Below are positions 20,326-30,041 of a DNA stretch of 64,000 bases, piece after piece. The DNA lies in contig JACFMQ010000002.1 of the NCBI GenBank assembly GCA_019455325.1, positions 269,353 through 333,352 of the forward strand. Reading direction: 5' to 3'. Each line of letters opens with the position of its first letter. Within the stretch, counting starts at the first letter, position 1. Position numbers and translations under genes: made by a program. The notes under the pieces were generated by a model. It did not search any database, had not been told where the DNA came from, and saw nothing but the letters and a program-made list of their open reading frames with translations. The DNA comes from Rhodocyclaceae bacterium (GTDB lineage: Bacteria; Pseudomonadota; Gammaproteobacteria; Burkholderiales; Rhodocyclaceae).

Positions 20326-20449
20326 CGTTTGGGAATAAGCTCGTGCCAAATCGTTATTTTTGGCATCTATCAGGACAGGCTAGACTCCGCTGAAGCTCGC
20401 GCGGCCGCCCGGCCCGCGGCCTCCTGCACAACCCACACCGGAGAAGAAG

Positions 20450-20761
20450 ATGAACAGGCTGATTTCTGCCGCCTGCCTGGCAGCCCTGGCGCTCGCCGCC
20501 GGCCCGGCCGCGGCGCAAGACCCCAATTTCACGCGCAATCTTGCGGCGACCTGCGCGCCGTGCCACGGCACGAACGGCAAGGCCATTCCGGGGGCGGGTC
20601 AAGTGCCGCTGGCCGGCGAGGCGCAGGAAACCATCGCCTCGCGCCTGCACGAATTCCGCGCCGGCACGCGGCCGGCGACGATCATGCACCAGATCGCCAA
20701 GGGCTACACCGACGAACAGATCAAGCAGCTCGCGGCCTGGTTCGCGGCGCAGAAGAAGTGA
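20450..20761 (+). CDS. fccA: Small monohaem cytochrome c, flavocytochrome c partner
   Basis: 103 residues with a Sec signal peptide (cleavage near AAAQ-D) and one haem motif CAPCH; a Met in the C-terminal part (IMHQIAKGY) may be the sixth ligand. It lies 11 bases before the FccB-type flavoprotein gene. By context it is the electron-accepting haem subunit of a sulfide-oxidising flavocytochrome c in the periplasm. The well-known Allochromatium subunit is dihaem; this one is monohaem, as in SoxEF-type proteins. The specific substrate cannot be read from the sequence. Confidence 0.85.
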   Translation: MNRLISAACLAALALAAGPAAAQDPNFTRNLAATCAPCHGTNGKAIPGAGQVPLAGEAQETIASRLHEFRAGTRPATIMHQIAKGYTDEQIKQLAAWFAAQKK

Positions 20762-20772
20762 GGGGGAAGACC

Positions 20773-22044
20773 ATGCTGAATCGTCGCGATTTCATCAAGA
20801 CCCTCGGCGCCACCGCCGGCGTCGCCACCCTCGGCGGCTGCGCCGGCGGCGCCAGCAAGGCCCGCGGCCACGTCGTCGTGGTCGGCGGCGGCTACGGCGG
20901 CGCCACCGCCGCCAAGTACCTGCGCCTGTGGAGCAACGGCAGCGTCGATGTGACGCTGATCGAGCGCAACACCGAATTCATCTCGTGCCCGATCTCCAAC
21001 CTGGTGATCTCCGGCGACAAGGCGCTCGCCGACATCACCGTCAGCTACGAGGGCCTGCGCAAATGGGGCGTGCGCGTGGTGCACGACAGCGTGCTCGGCA
21101 TCGACGCCGAGAAACGGACCATCAAACTGGAAAAGGGCGGCGAGATCAACTACGACCGCGCCATCCTGTCGCCGGGCGTCGATTTCCTGTGGGACCAGGT
21201 GCCGGCCCTCAAGTCGGCGGACGCGCAGGCGAAGATCCTGCACGCCTGGAAGGCCGGCCCGCAGACCGTGGCGCTCAGAAAGCAGCTCGAAGACCTGAAG
21301 GACGGCGGCGTCTATGCGCTGACCATCCCGAAGGCGCCGTACCGCTGCCCGCCGGGGCCGTACGAGCGGATCTCGGTGATCGCCGACTACTTCAAGCGGC
21401 ACAAGCCGAAGTCGAAGGTGATCGCGCTCGACGCCAACCCCGAGGTGACCTCGAAGAAGGGGCTGTTCACCAAGGCCTGGGACGAGCTGTACAAGGGCAT
21501 CGTCGACTACCGCCCGAACAGCGAGCTGCGCGACGTGGACGTCGCCAACCGCACGGCCATCCTCGAATTCGACAAGGTCAAGGCCGACGTGCTCAACGTG
21601 GTGCCGCCGCAGCGGGCCGGCGACATCGTCGCCAAGTCGGGAGCGAAGCTCGCCAACGGCCGCTGGGCGGAGGTGGACTGGCTGTCGCTGGAATCGGTGA
21701 ACGCCAAGGGCATCCACATCCTGGGCGATTCGACGCTGTCGGCGCCGCTGATGCCGAAGTCGGGGTTCATGGCGAACCAGCACGGCAAGGTGGCGGCGGC
21801 GGCGATCCTCAACCTGCTGGCGGGCGAAGCGCCGAACCCGGAGCCGTTCATGACCAACACGTGCTACAGCTTCGTCGATGCGAAGAACGTGATCCACGTG
21901 GCCTCGGTGCACCGCTACGACGCGGAGAAGAAGACGCTGATCGTGGTGCCGGGCGCCAGCGGCGTCTCCGCCCAGCGCAACGAGATCGAGGCCGCATACG
22001 CCATCGGCTGGGCGAAGAACATCTGGGCCGACGCGCTCGCCTGA
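20773..22044 (+). CDS. fccB: Flavocytochrome c sulfide dehydrogenase, flavoprotein subunit
   Basis: 423 residues. A Tat signal (NRRDFIKTLGATAG) is followed by TLGGC, which could be a lipobox. The FAD-binding GxGxxG (VVVGGGYGGATAAKYL) is near residue 38. Two cysteines in the right places, CPISN near residue 76 and YRCPPGPYER near 193, match the redox-active disulfide of FccB/SQR enzymes. The C-terminal FCSD-type domain is present. It should oxidise sulfide or polysulfide in the periplasm and pass electrons to the adjacent cytochrome. The gene ends in a strong terminator, so fccA-fccB is a two-gene unit. Confidence 0.93.
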   Translation: MLNRRDFIKTLGATAGVATLGGCAGGASKARGHVVVVGGGYGGATAAKYLRLWSNGSVDVTLIERNTEFISCPISNLVISGDKALADITVSYEGLRKWGVRVVHDSVLGIDAEKRTIKLEKGGEINYDRAILSPGVDFLWDQVPALKSADAQAKILHAWKAGPQTVALRKQLEDLKDGGVYALTIPKAPYRCPPGPYERISVIADYFKRHKPKSKVIALDANPEVTSKKGLFTKAWDELYKGIVDYRPNSELRDVDVANRTAILEFDKVKADVLNVVPPQRAGDIVAKSGAKLANGRWAEVDWLSLESVNAKGIHILGDSTLSAPLMPKSGFMANQHGKVAAAAILNLLAGEAPNPEPFMTNTCYSFVDAKNVIHVASVHRYDAEKKTLIVVPGASGVSAQRNEIEAAYAIGWAKNIWADALA

Positions 22045-22069
22045 CCCGCTTCTCGCACCGCGCATCACC

Positions 22070-22101
22070 GCAGGGCCGGCCGTCGCCGGCCCTGCTTTTT
22101 T
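22070..22101 (+). terminator. Intrinsic terminator of fccAB
   Basis: GCAGGGCCGGC and GCCGGCCCTGC form a perfect 11-bp stem around CGTC and are followed by TTTTTT. Confidence 0.95.
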
Positions 22102-22110
22102 CTTCAGAAC

Positions 22111-22656
22111 CTAGTTCCTGGAAAACGCGATTCGCACCCCGCGTCGGCCCAGAGCCTGGGCCAAGCCAGCAGGATCGTCCACACGGCCGAGGCGCGTGTA
22201 CGAGTAGGACGAATCGAAGGTGAGATAGAAGAGAACCAGGGTTTTCGATCCGTACAGCATGAGGTCGCCGCTGCGGATCGTTCCCGCCCGGCTTGCGCTC
22301 GTCGGGAGCGCTTTCGGAAGGTCGGCGTACTTTTCATTGCCGTTGAGTTCGGCCATGTCCATCGAGAGCGGCAGCATCGCAGCGAACGCGCGAGTTGCCT
22401 CGTTGTCGGCCAGGGTGATGGCGAAACGACGTTCGCCGACGGTCATCCACATGCGAAACCTCTCCTGATCGACAATGGCCGCAGCGGCGGCAGTGAGCGA
22501 GCCCGACGCCCCGGGCTGAGCGGCATCACATCCCCCAAGCGCGAGCAGGCCGAAAAACAGGCTCAGCCCGCGCAAAGCCCGCAAGCCGCGGGCATGGCGG
22601 CGCTCAATGGCCGAGCGGCGTTGGCCGCCGCGAGGGACACCGAGGCGCATGGTCAT
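22111..22656 (-). CDS. Cyclophilin-like fold lipoprotein
   Basis: 181 residues. A basic N-terminus and hydrophobic stretch end in a lipobox (LLALGGC, Cys near 43), so it is probably a lipoprotein. The mature part (MWMTVGERRFAITLADNEATRAFAAMLPLSMDMAELNGNEKYADLP ... GDLMLYGSKTLVLFYLTFDSSYSYTRLGRVDDPAGLAQAL) matches the bacterial cyclophilin-like domain. Its ligand is unknown; no proline isomerase activity is assumed. I chose the first ATG because AGGAG precedes it by six bases. It is the last of three co-directional genes (aldo-keto reductase, MFS, this one). Confidence 0.85.
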   Translation of the reverse strand: MTMRLGVPRGGQRRSAIERRHARGLRALRGLSLFFGLLALGGCDAAQPGASGSLTAAAAAIVDQERFRMWMTVGERRFAITLADNEATRAFAAMLPLSMDMAELNGNEKYADLPKALPTSASRAGTIRSGDLMLYGSKTLVLFYLTFDSSYSYTRLGRVDDPAGLAQALGRRGVRIAFSRN

Positions 22657-22671
22657 GGTCTTCTCCTGGGT

Positions 22672-23895
22672 TCAGGCCGCTTGCCGTCCTTGCGAACGTG
22701 CAGTCAGGAAGGCGAGGAAGGCCGCGAACAGCAGCACGGCCGCACTCGCCATGAAGGTGCTCCGGTAGCCTGTCGAGTCGAACAGCAGGCCGCCCACGGT
22801 CGAGCCCAGGGCGATGGCCAACTGGATCACCGCCACCATCAGGCCGCCGCCGGCCTCTGCGTTGTCCGGCATGGCTTCGGCGATCCAGCTCCACCAACCC
22901 ACGGGGGCCGAGGTCGCCATCAGGCCCCACAGGCCCAGCAGCGCCACGACAGCGGCGACCCGGGCCCCGAAGGGAATCAGCGTCAGGGCGATCACCGCCA
23001 TGAGGATCGGAATGGCGATCAGCGTTGCGTACAGGCCGCGCTTGAGCACGGAGCCAATCAGCGCGGTGCCGATGAAACCGGCCACACCGATCACGAGCAG
23101 GATGAGCGACAGCGTGGACACGCCGACGTACGTCACCGTTTCGAGGAACGGCCGCACATAGGTAAAGAGGGCGAACTGCCCCATGAAGAAGGCGCCGCAT
23201 GCGGCCATGCCCAGCGCGACGACTCGGCTTCTGAACAGCATGAACACGTTGCCCGAGCCCGGCGAGCGATCATGATTCTCCATGGACGGCAGGCTGATCC
23301 ATAGCCAGGCCAGGGCAATCACCGCCACTGGCACCAGGCAGAAGAAGGCACCGCGCCAACCCATGACCGAACCGAGATAGCTGCCCAGCGGCGCAGCAAT
23401 CACCGTGGCCAGCGCGTTGCCGCCGTTGAAGATCGCCAGGGCGCGCGGCACCTGATGCGCAGGCACCAGCCGCATGGCCGTCACCGCCGACATGGACCAG
23501 AAGCCGCCGATGACCACGCCGATCAGCGCGCGGCCGATCATGTAGATCAGGTAGTTCGATGCCAGCGCGACCACGGCGCCGGAGACGGCCATCAGTGCCG
23601 TCAGTGCCAGCAGCAGCGTCTTGCGGTTCATGCTGCCGGCCAGCGCGGAGATCGACAGGCTGGTCAGCACCGCGAATGCGCCGGAGATCGCGATACCTTG
23701 CCCGGCCATCCCCTCGGTGACGTGGAGGTCGGCCGCCATCGGCGTCAGCAGGCTGACGGGCATGAATTCGGAAGCGATGAGCGCAAAGACGCACAGCGAC
23801 ATCGCGAACACGCCGCTCCAGTAGGCCGGCTGCGTCCCAGCCTCGTGTCGAGTGGAAAAGGCGCCCGTCGGGGCCGCACCTATCCGGGTTGTCAT
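22672..23895 (-). CDS. MFS transporter, DHA1 drug-efflux-like
   Basis: 407 residues with twelve hydrophobic segments. FALIASEFMPVSLLTPMAADL at the first helix and MNRKTLLLALTALMAVSGAVVALASNYLIYMIGRALIGVVIGGFWSM with the GRALIGVVIGG motif place it with the arabinose-efflux/YdhP-like DHA1 exporters. It lies between a Tat-exported aldo-keto reductase and a cyclophilin-like lipoprotein, all read in one direction. An exporter of a small toxic compound is a reasonable guess; the substrate is unknown. Start chosen at the ATG at 23895. Confidence 0.9.
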   Translation of the reverse strand: MTTRIGAAPTGAFSTRHEAGTQPAYWSGVFAMSLCVFALIASEFMPVSLLTPMAADLHVTEGMAGQGIAISGAFAVLTSLSISALAGSMNRKTLLLALTALMAVSGAVVALASNYLIYMIGRALIGVVIGGFWSMSAVTAMRLVPAHQVPRALAIFNGGNALATVIAAPLGSYLGSVMGWRGAFFCLVPVAVIALAWLWISLPSMENHDRSPGSGNVFMLFRSRVVALGMAACGAFFMGQFALFTYVRPFLETVTYVGVSTLSLILLVIGVAGFIGTALIGSVLKRGLYATLIAIPILMAVIALTLIPFGARVAAVVALLGLWGLMATSAPVGWWSWIAEAMPDNAEAGGGLMVAVIQLAIALGSTVGGLLFDSTGYRSTFMASAAVLLFAAFLAFLTARSQGRQAA

Positions 23896-24011
23896 GGAAT
23901 TCTTCGTTCTCTGCCCTGATGCATATGGAGAACGCCGCACTCGTCCCAGGGGAGGAGATCGACGCCTTCGGCGGCGGAACCGGCGCTGGGCTACGCCGGT
24001 TCCGGTGGATC

Positions 24012-25223
<1,212 letters not shown>

Positions 25224-25272
25224 TCATGCCCGAATGCTCTCGCATGCCGGCGCGCCTGACTAGCTAATGAAT

Positions 25273-25291
25273 TCTTAAAAGGGCTATAAGA
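25273..25291. promoter_or_regulatory. Inverted repeat, candidate LysR operator
   Basis: TCTTA (25273-25277), nine bases, then TAAGA (25287-25291) lies in the 119-base gap between the divergent aldo-keto reductase and LysR genes. LysR-type regulators usually bind such an imperfect palindrome beside their own gene. Confidence 0.45.
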
Positions 25292-25324
25292 TGTACTAAT
25301 CAGTAATCCATGGGAGACTGCACC

Positions 25325-26239
25325 ATGGTCAAACGCAACCTCAACGATCTCCTGTATTTCGTGACGGTGGCGCGAGAAGGCAGCTTCACGCGCGCAGCCT
25401 CGCTGCTGGGCGTCACGCAATCGGCGCTCAGCCAGGCCATCAGCGGTCTGGAGACACGGCTTGAGATCAGGCTGCTGACGCGCACCACGCGCAGCGTGTC
25501 GCCCACGGCTGCCGGCGAGCGCCTGCTGAAGGCCATCGGCCACCGCTTCGACGAGATCGACGCGGAACTCGATGAGCTGACGGAGATGCGGGACAAGCCG
25601 GCCGGCACGGTGCGGATCACCTGCGGCGAGCATGTCCTTCGGACCACTCTGCTGCCCAAGCTCACGCCCTTGCTGCTCGAATACCCCGACATCAAGGTCG
25701 AGTTCGACATCAACTACGGGTTCAGGGATATCGTCGCCGACCGCTTCGACGCGGGCGTGCGTCTGGGCGACACCATCGACAAGGACATGATCGCGGTGCC
25801 GATCGGGCCGCAGTTACGCATGGCGGCCGTGGCCTCGCCTGCGTATTTCGCTGCACACCCCAGGCCCAAGGGTCCGCGCGACCTGGTGAGCCACAACTGC
25901 ATCAACATGCGCATGCAGACCGCGGGCGGCCTCTACGTCTGGGACTTCGAGCGCCGCGGCCAACGGTTGAACGTGCGGGTGGATGGGCAACTCATCTTCA
26001 ACACGTCGCCCAGCATGGTGGATGCTGCGTTGGCAGGGCTGGGCATCGCGTTCCTGCCCGAAGAAGAGTTCGCACCGCACATCGAGGCAGGCCGGCTGGT
26101 GCGCGTGCTGGAAGACTGGTGCCCTCCGTTCCCGGGCTACTACCTGTACTACCCAAGCCGCAGGCAGCCTTCGCATGCGTTCTCGCTGGTTGTCAACGCG
26201 CTGCGCGTGGCGAGCCCTGAAAGCCCAAAGCGGCGGTAG
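25325..26239 (+). CDS. LysR-type transcriptional regulator
   Basis: 304 residues. The N-terminal winged helix-turn-helix (FVTVAREGSFTRAASLLGVTQSALSQAISGLETRLEIRLLTRTTRSVSPT) is complete, followed by a LysR substrate-binding domain. I chose the ATG at 25325 because GGGAG precedes it by eight bases; the ATG at 25310 has no ribosome site. It is divergent from the aldo-keto reductase/MFS/cyclophilin-like cluster and likely regulates it. Inducer unknown. Confidence 0.93.
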   Translation: MVKRNLNDLLYFVTVAREGSFTRAASLLGVTQSALSQAISGLETRLEIRLLTRTTRSVSPTAAGERLLKAIGHRFDEIDAELDELTEMRDKPAGTVRITCGEHVLRTTLLPKLTPLLLEYPDIKVEFDINYGFRDIVADRFDAGVRLGDTIDKDMIAVPIGPQLRMAAVASPAYFAAHPRPKGPRDLVSHNCINMRMQTAGGLYVWDFERRGQRLNVRVDGQLIFNTSPSMVDAALAGLGIAFLPEEEFAPHIEAGRLVRVLEDWCPPFPGYYLYYPSRRQPSHAFSLVVNALRVASPESPKRR

Positions 26240-26323
26240 GCCGGGCAGGCAGGCAGTTGCGCTGCGCTTCACTCGCTCATGGGAGGATTCACACCGCCAG
26301 GATCGCACCCATGCCGGATGTAC

Positions 26324-26360
26324 AACAAAAAACCCGCCGGAGCGGTGGCTCGGGCGGGTT
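26324..26360 (-). terminator. Intrinsic terminator of rpmB-rpmG
   Basis: On the minus strand AACCCGCC and GGCGGGTT form the stem, and the run TTTTTTGTTG follows. It lies 20 bases after the rpmG stop. Confidence 0.9.
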
Positions 26361-26379
26361 CCTCACGGAGCGGGCCGAA

Positions 26380-26535
26380 TTACTTCAGCTTCACTTCCTT
26401 GTAGGCGACGTGCTTGCGCGCCTTGGGATCGTATTTCTTGATCTCCATCTTTTCCGGCATCGTCTTCTTGTTCTTGGTCGTCGTATAGAAGTGGCCGGTG
26501 CCGGCGGTCGATTCGAGCTTGATCTTTTCACGCAT
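26380..26535 (-). CDS. rpmG: 50S ribosomal protein L33
   Basis: 51 residues: [20 protein letters not shown], then [20 protein letters not shown], then [11 protein letters not shown]. This is the Cys-free form of L33 of the large ribosomal subunit. It follows rpmB by 18 bases and shares its promoter and terminator. Confidence 0.98.
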   Translation of the reverse strand: MREKIKLESTAGTGHFYTTTKNKKTMPEKMEIKKYDPKARKHVAYKEVKLK

Positions 26536-26553
26536 GATTCGGATTCCTATCTA

Positions 26554-26787
26554 TCAGACTTCGCCGCGGGCGCGCAGGTCGGCCAGCACCACGTCGATGC
26601 CCTTCTTGTCGATGACGCGCAGACCGGCGTTCGACACGCGCAGACGCACGAAGCGGTTCTCGCTCTCGACCCAGAAACGGCGGTACTGCAGGTTCGGCAG
26701 GAAGCGACGCTTCGTTTTGTTGTTCGCGTGGGAAACGTGGTTCCCAACCATCGGGGCTTTGCCCGTCACTTGGCAGACTCGCGCCAT
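26554..26787 (-). CDS. rpmB: 50S ribosomal protein L28
   Basis: 77 residues, full length ([20 protein letters not shown] ... [18 protein letters not shown]), the first gene of the rpmB-rpmG unit. L28 is a large-subunit ribosomal protein. A sigma-70 promoter lies 43 bases upstream of the start. Confidence 0.98.
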   Translation of the reverse strand: MARVCQVTGKAPMVGNHVSHANNKTKRRFLPNLQYRRFWVESENRFVRLRVSNAGLRVIDKKGIDVVLADLRARGEV

Positions 26788-26829
26788 GGTTGTTGCTCCG
26801 TTAGTAATCTTGGAAGAGGAAAGCCGGCG

Positions 26830-26859
26830 ATTCTAATCCAACTTTCCGAAAGATATCAA
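26830..26859 (-). promoter_or_regulatory. Sigma-70 promoter of rpmB-rpmG
   Basis: TTGATA (26854-26859) and TAGAAT (26830-26835) on the minus strand are 18 bases apart, ahead of the rpmB start at 26787. Confidence 0.7.
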
Positions 26860-27005
26860 GCTCTTTTTCGCCCTGGCCGACGCACCGCCCTCCCCGGGGA
26901 CACAGCATCGGCGGCCCTTCCGGGCATTTTCTCCGCCCGCCGCAGCACGCGCGCCTCGCCGGCCCCCCTCCCGGCAAGCGACAAACGGGGCAGTCGAAAT
27001 CCCCC

Positions 27006-27022
27006 TTTAAGGCACCGTTAAG
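27006..27022 (+). promoter_or_regulatory. PmrA/QseB-like response-regulator box
   Basis: TTTAAG, five bases, GTTAAG: two direct half-sites with an 11-base period, as in PmrA (BasR) boxes. It lies 46 bases before the PAP2 gene, which is followed by a two-component pair of that regulator class. Probable autoregulatory site. Confidence 0.6.
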
Positions 27023-27067
27023 ACGGCATGGGCATCCTGCGCCGCCAAACCTCCCCGAGGAAGCCCC

Positions 27068-27802
27068 ATGTCCACGCCCATCCATCGCCCCCGGCACGCC
27101 CTGTTCCAGCCGGCGCTGATCGCGCTCGCCGGCAGCGCCATCCTGTTCGCTGCCATCGGCCAGTTCACCGACGTCGACCTGCACCTCGCCGACCTCCATT
27201 TCGACCCCGTCCGCGGACTCTTTCCCTGGGACAGAACCTGGTTTGGCCGCGACTTCATGCACGGTTCGGTAAAGAACGTCATCGTCTGGCTCGGCTCCCT
27301 GCTCATCGCCGCCGCACTCGTCGATCTCGTCCGGCCGCTGCGCCGGCTGACGCCGCTCGGCCGTGCCCGACTGCGCGTGCTGGCGCTTGCCGCCTGCCTC
27401 GAACCCACGTTGATCGGCGCACTGAAGAGACATTCGGCCTTGCACTGCCCATGGGCCATCGACCGCTACGGCGGCAACCACCCCTTCCTGCGCCTGCTCG
27501 ACGCCGTTCCTGCCGGCTGGCACCCTGGCCATTGCTTCCCCGCAGGGCACGCCAGCACCGCCATGTGGCTGTCGGCCTTCGCCGTCCTCTGGCTGCCGCA
27601 CGCGCCGAGAAAGGCGCTGGCCGCATTCGCCGCCGGGATTTCGGCCGGCCTCGCCCTCGGCTGGGTTCAGCAGATGCGCGGCCAGCACTTCCTCACCCAC
27701 ACCCTGTGGACCGCCTGGCTGGCGAGCGCGCTGCTGCTGGCGTTGCTCGCCCTGTTTTCGCGCCGGCTGCTGGCGCCGTCGGACACCCGCTCAGGCGCTT
27801 GA
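27068..27802 (+). CDS. PAP2-family membrane phosphatase
   Basis: 244 residues with about five or six membrane helices. The PAP2 motifs are in subfamily form: KRHSALHCPW (Cys where many members have Arg), CFPAGHAS and RGQHFLTHTLW. They match a proteobacterial subgroup with CPW and HCFPAGHAS signatures. It likely removes phosphate from a membrane lipid or lipid A at the periplasmic face. It lies directly upstream of a PmrAB/QseBC-like two-component pair, with a PmrA-like box in front, so a role in envelope modification is a fair inference. Confidence 0.85.
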   Translation: MSTPIHRPRHALFQPALIALAGSAILFAAIGQFTDVDLHLADLHFDPVRGLFPWDRTWFGRDFMHGSVKNVIVWLGSLLIAAALVDLVRPLRRLTPLGRARLRVLALAACLEPTLIGALKRHSALHCPWAIDRYGGNHPFLRLLDAVPAGWHPGHCFPAGHASTAMWLSAFAVLWLPHAPRKALAAFAAGISAGLALGWVQQMRGQHFLTHTLWTAWLASALLLALLALFSRRLLAPSDTRSGA

Positions 27803-27901
27803 CCCGAACCGTCTTTATGGCGAGTATCCGGCCGACGTCGAAGCGTACGGTCGCCGCACGGCGGCCCCGAGAGCGCCGGATCGAACGAGGAGGGAAGGCC
27901 G

Positions 27902-28582
27902 TTGCGGATTCTTCTGGTTGAAGACGACGCCCTGCTCGGCGACGGCATCCGCGCCGGCCTCAGGCTCGCCGGCTACGCCGTCGACTGGGTGCGCGACGGC
28001 GAGGCGGCGCGGCTGGCGCTCGCCGGCCATGCCTACGACGCCTGCGTGCTCGACCTCAGCCTGCCGAAAAAGGACGGTCTCTTCGTACTCAGGGAGCTGC
28101 GCGCGCATGGTGGCGCGTTGCCGGTGCTGATCCTCACCGCCCGCGACACGAGCGCCGACAAGATCGCCGGGCTGGACGCCGGCGCCGACGACTACCTGAC
28201 CAAACCCTTCGACCTCGGCGAGCTGCAGGCCCGCCTGCGCGCGCTGATCCGCCGCGCCGCTGGCGCCGCCTCCCCGACGCTGGCGCACGCCGGCGTCGTC
28301 CTCGACCCCGCCGGCAAGCGGGTGACGCTGCACGGCCGGCCGGTCGCGCTTTCGGCACACGAGTACGCGCTGCTGCACGACCTGCTGACGCACCCGAGCC
28401 AGATCCGCACCCGCGCCCAGTTCGAAGAAAGCCTCTATGCCTGGGGGGAGGAGAAGGAAAGCAACACCGTCGAGGTCTACGTCCACCGCCTGCGCAGGAA
28501 GCTCGGCGCCGGCTTCATCCGTACCGTACGCGGCTTCGGCTATTGCCTGGGCGACGCCGACGGGGCGGACGCCGGGCGATGA
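27902..28582 (+). CDS. Response regulator, OmpR family, PmrA/QseB-like
   Basis: 226 residues starting at TTG 27902, which has a strong AGGAGGGA site and yields the normal N-terminus (MRILLVEDDALLGDGI). The receiver domain has the acidic pocket and the phospho-acceptor Asp in CVLDLSLPKKDG (near residue 51), the Lys in DYLTKPFDL, and a C-terminal winged helix (SAHEYALLHDLL ... NTVEVYVHRLRRKLG). It overlaps the kinase gene in an ATGA. It probably binds the TTTAAG/GTTAAG site upstream of the PAP2 gene. Confidence 0.94.
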   Translation: MRILLVEDDALLGDGIRAGLRLAGYAVDWVRDGEAARLALAGHAYDACVLDLSLPKKDGLFVLRELRAHGGALPVLILTARDTSADKIAGLDAGADDYLTKPFDLGELQARLRALIRRAAGAASPTLAHAGVVLDPAGKRVTLHGRPVALSAHEYALLHDLLTHPSQIRTRAQFEESLYAWGEEKESNTVEVYVHRLRRKLGAGFIRTVRGFGYCLGDADGADAGR

Positions 28583-29949
28583 GCGGCCGCGCCACCGGTT
28601 CGCTGCGCTGGCGCCTGCTGCGCCGGGTGTCGCTGGCGACGCTGCTGATCTGGACGCTCGCCGCCGCGCTCAGCTACCGTCAGGCGCGGCATGAGGTGCA
28701 GGAGTTGATGGACGGACAGATGGCGAAGACGGCGCGCCTGCTCCTCGCCCAGGCGCGCGCCGACGCCGACCGTCTCGCCGACCTGCCGGCGAACATGGCC
28801 GACCTGCGCGGCGTGAAGGAACGACGCAGCGAACTGGTGCTCGAATACCGCATCTCCCGCGGCGACGGTACGACGCTGCTCGCCTCGGCCGACGCGCCGG
28901 CGGCGCCGGTCGGCCCCGCGCTCGGCTACGCCGAGATCGAGCACGGCGGGCAACCCTGGCGCAGCCTCGTCGTGGAAACGGCGGATGGCGCCTACCGCGT
29001 GCAGACTGCGCACGCCCTCCGCTCGCGCGACAAGGAAGCGCTGGAGATCGCGGCGAAGACGGTGCAGCCACTCGCGCTCCTGCTGCCGCTGATGATCGCA
29101 CTGATCTACCTCTCCGTGCGGCGCGGCCTGAAGCCGCTCGACGAACTCGCCGCCGACGTCGCCGCCCGCTCGCCGGAAAATCTCGCGGCGCTCGCCGCGA
29201 CGCACGCGCCGCTGGAAACGCGGCCGCTGGTACAGGCGCTCAACCGCCTGCTCGCCCGCCTCGCTGCGGCGCTCGACAACGAGCGCCGCTTCACCGCCGA
29301 CGCCGCACACGAACTGCGCACGCCGCTCGCCGCGCTGAAGGTGCACGCGCAGGTGGCGATGGCCACGCCCGAACCGGCGCAGCAACGGCACGCGCTGGCG
29401 CAGGCGGTCGTCGGCGCCGACCGGATGACGCGACTGGTCGAGCAACTGCTGCGGCTGGCGCGCCTCGATCCGCTCGAGCGCCTGCCCGACCCGCAGCCGG
29501 TCGATCTCGGCGAACTGGCGCGGCAGGCGGCGGCAGATGCGTGCGACGCCGACGGCTCCCGGCGGATCGCGGTCGACGCCCCGGCGACGCCGACGACGGT
29601 ATGGGGCGACCGCGACCTTCTCGCCGCCGCGCTGCGCAACCTCGTCGACAACGCGCTGCGCCACGCGCCGGGAAACGGCGAGATCGTCGTCGGCGCCGGC
29701 GCCGAGCACGGGGAGATCTTCCTCGGCGTCACCGACGACGGTCCGGGGGTGCCGGAGGAGGAGCTGCCGCGCCTGGCCGAGCGCTTCTACCGCGGCCGCG
29801 AGGCAGACACCGAAGGCAGCGGCCTCGGACTGACCATCGTTCGCCGCATCGCCGAACTGCACGGCGCCCGCCTCGAAGTCGAGAACCGCGACGGCGGCGG
29901 TTTCGCCGCACGGCTGCGCTGGCCGGCCGGCGACGCACCGCCCGTCTGA
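28579..29949 (+). CDS. Sensor histidine kinase, PmrB/QseC-like
   Basis: 456 residues. Two membrane helices flank a periplasmic sensor of about 130 residues (2CSK_N-like region, about 30-155). Then come the dimerisation box with the phospho-acceptor His (FTADAAHELRTPLAALKVHAQ) and the ATPase domain with N (LRNLVDNALRHAP), G1 (VTDDGPGVP) and G2 (GSGLGLTIVRRIAELHGA) boxes. It is the partner of the overlapping response regulator. The signal is unknown; this family senses metals, cationic peptides or small acids. Confidence 0.94.
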   Translation: MSGRATGSLRWRLLRRVSLATLLIWTLAAALSYRQARHEVQELMDGQMAKTARLLLAQARADADRLADLPANMADLRGVKERRSELVLEYRISRGDGTTLLASADAPAAPVGPALGYAEIEHGGQPWRSLVVETADGAYRVQTAHALRSRDKEALEIAAKTVQPLALLLPLMIALIYLSVRRGLKPLDELAADVAARSPENLAALAATHAPLETRPLVQALNRLLARLAAALDNERRFTADAAHELRTPLAALKVHAQVAMATPEPAQQRHALAQAVVGADRMTRLVEQLLRLARLDPLERLPDPQPVDLGELARQAAADACDADGSRRIAVDAPATPTTVWGDRDLLAAALRNLVDNALRHAPGNGEIVVGAGAEHGEIFLGVTDDGPGVPEEELPRLAERFYRGREADTEGSGLGLTIVRRIAELHGARLEVENRDGGGFAARLRWPAGDAPPV

Positions 29950-30041
29950 GGGCGGACGGCCCGGCGCCCCGGAACGCGGTCCGCGCCCCGAGATGGCGAC
30001 GACGCCCGCGCACGCCCGAGCGGCGCCGGCGAGTCCGCCGC

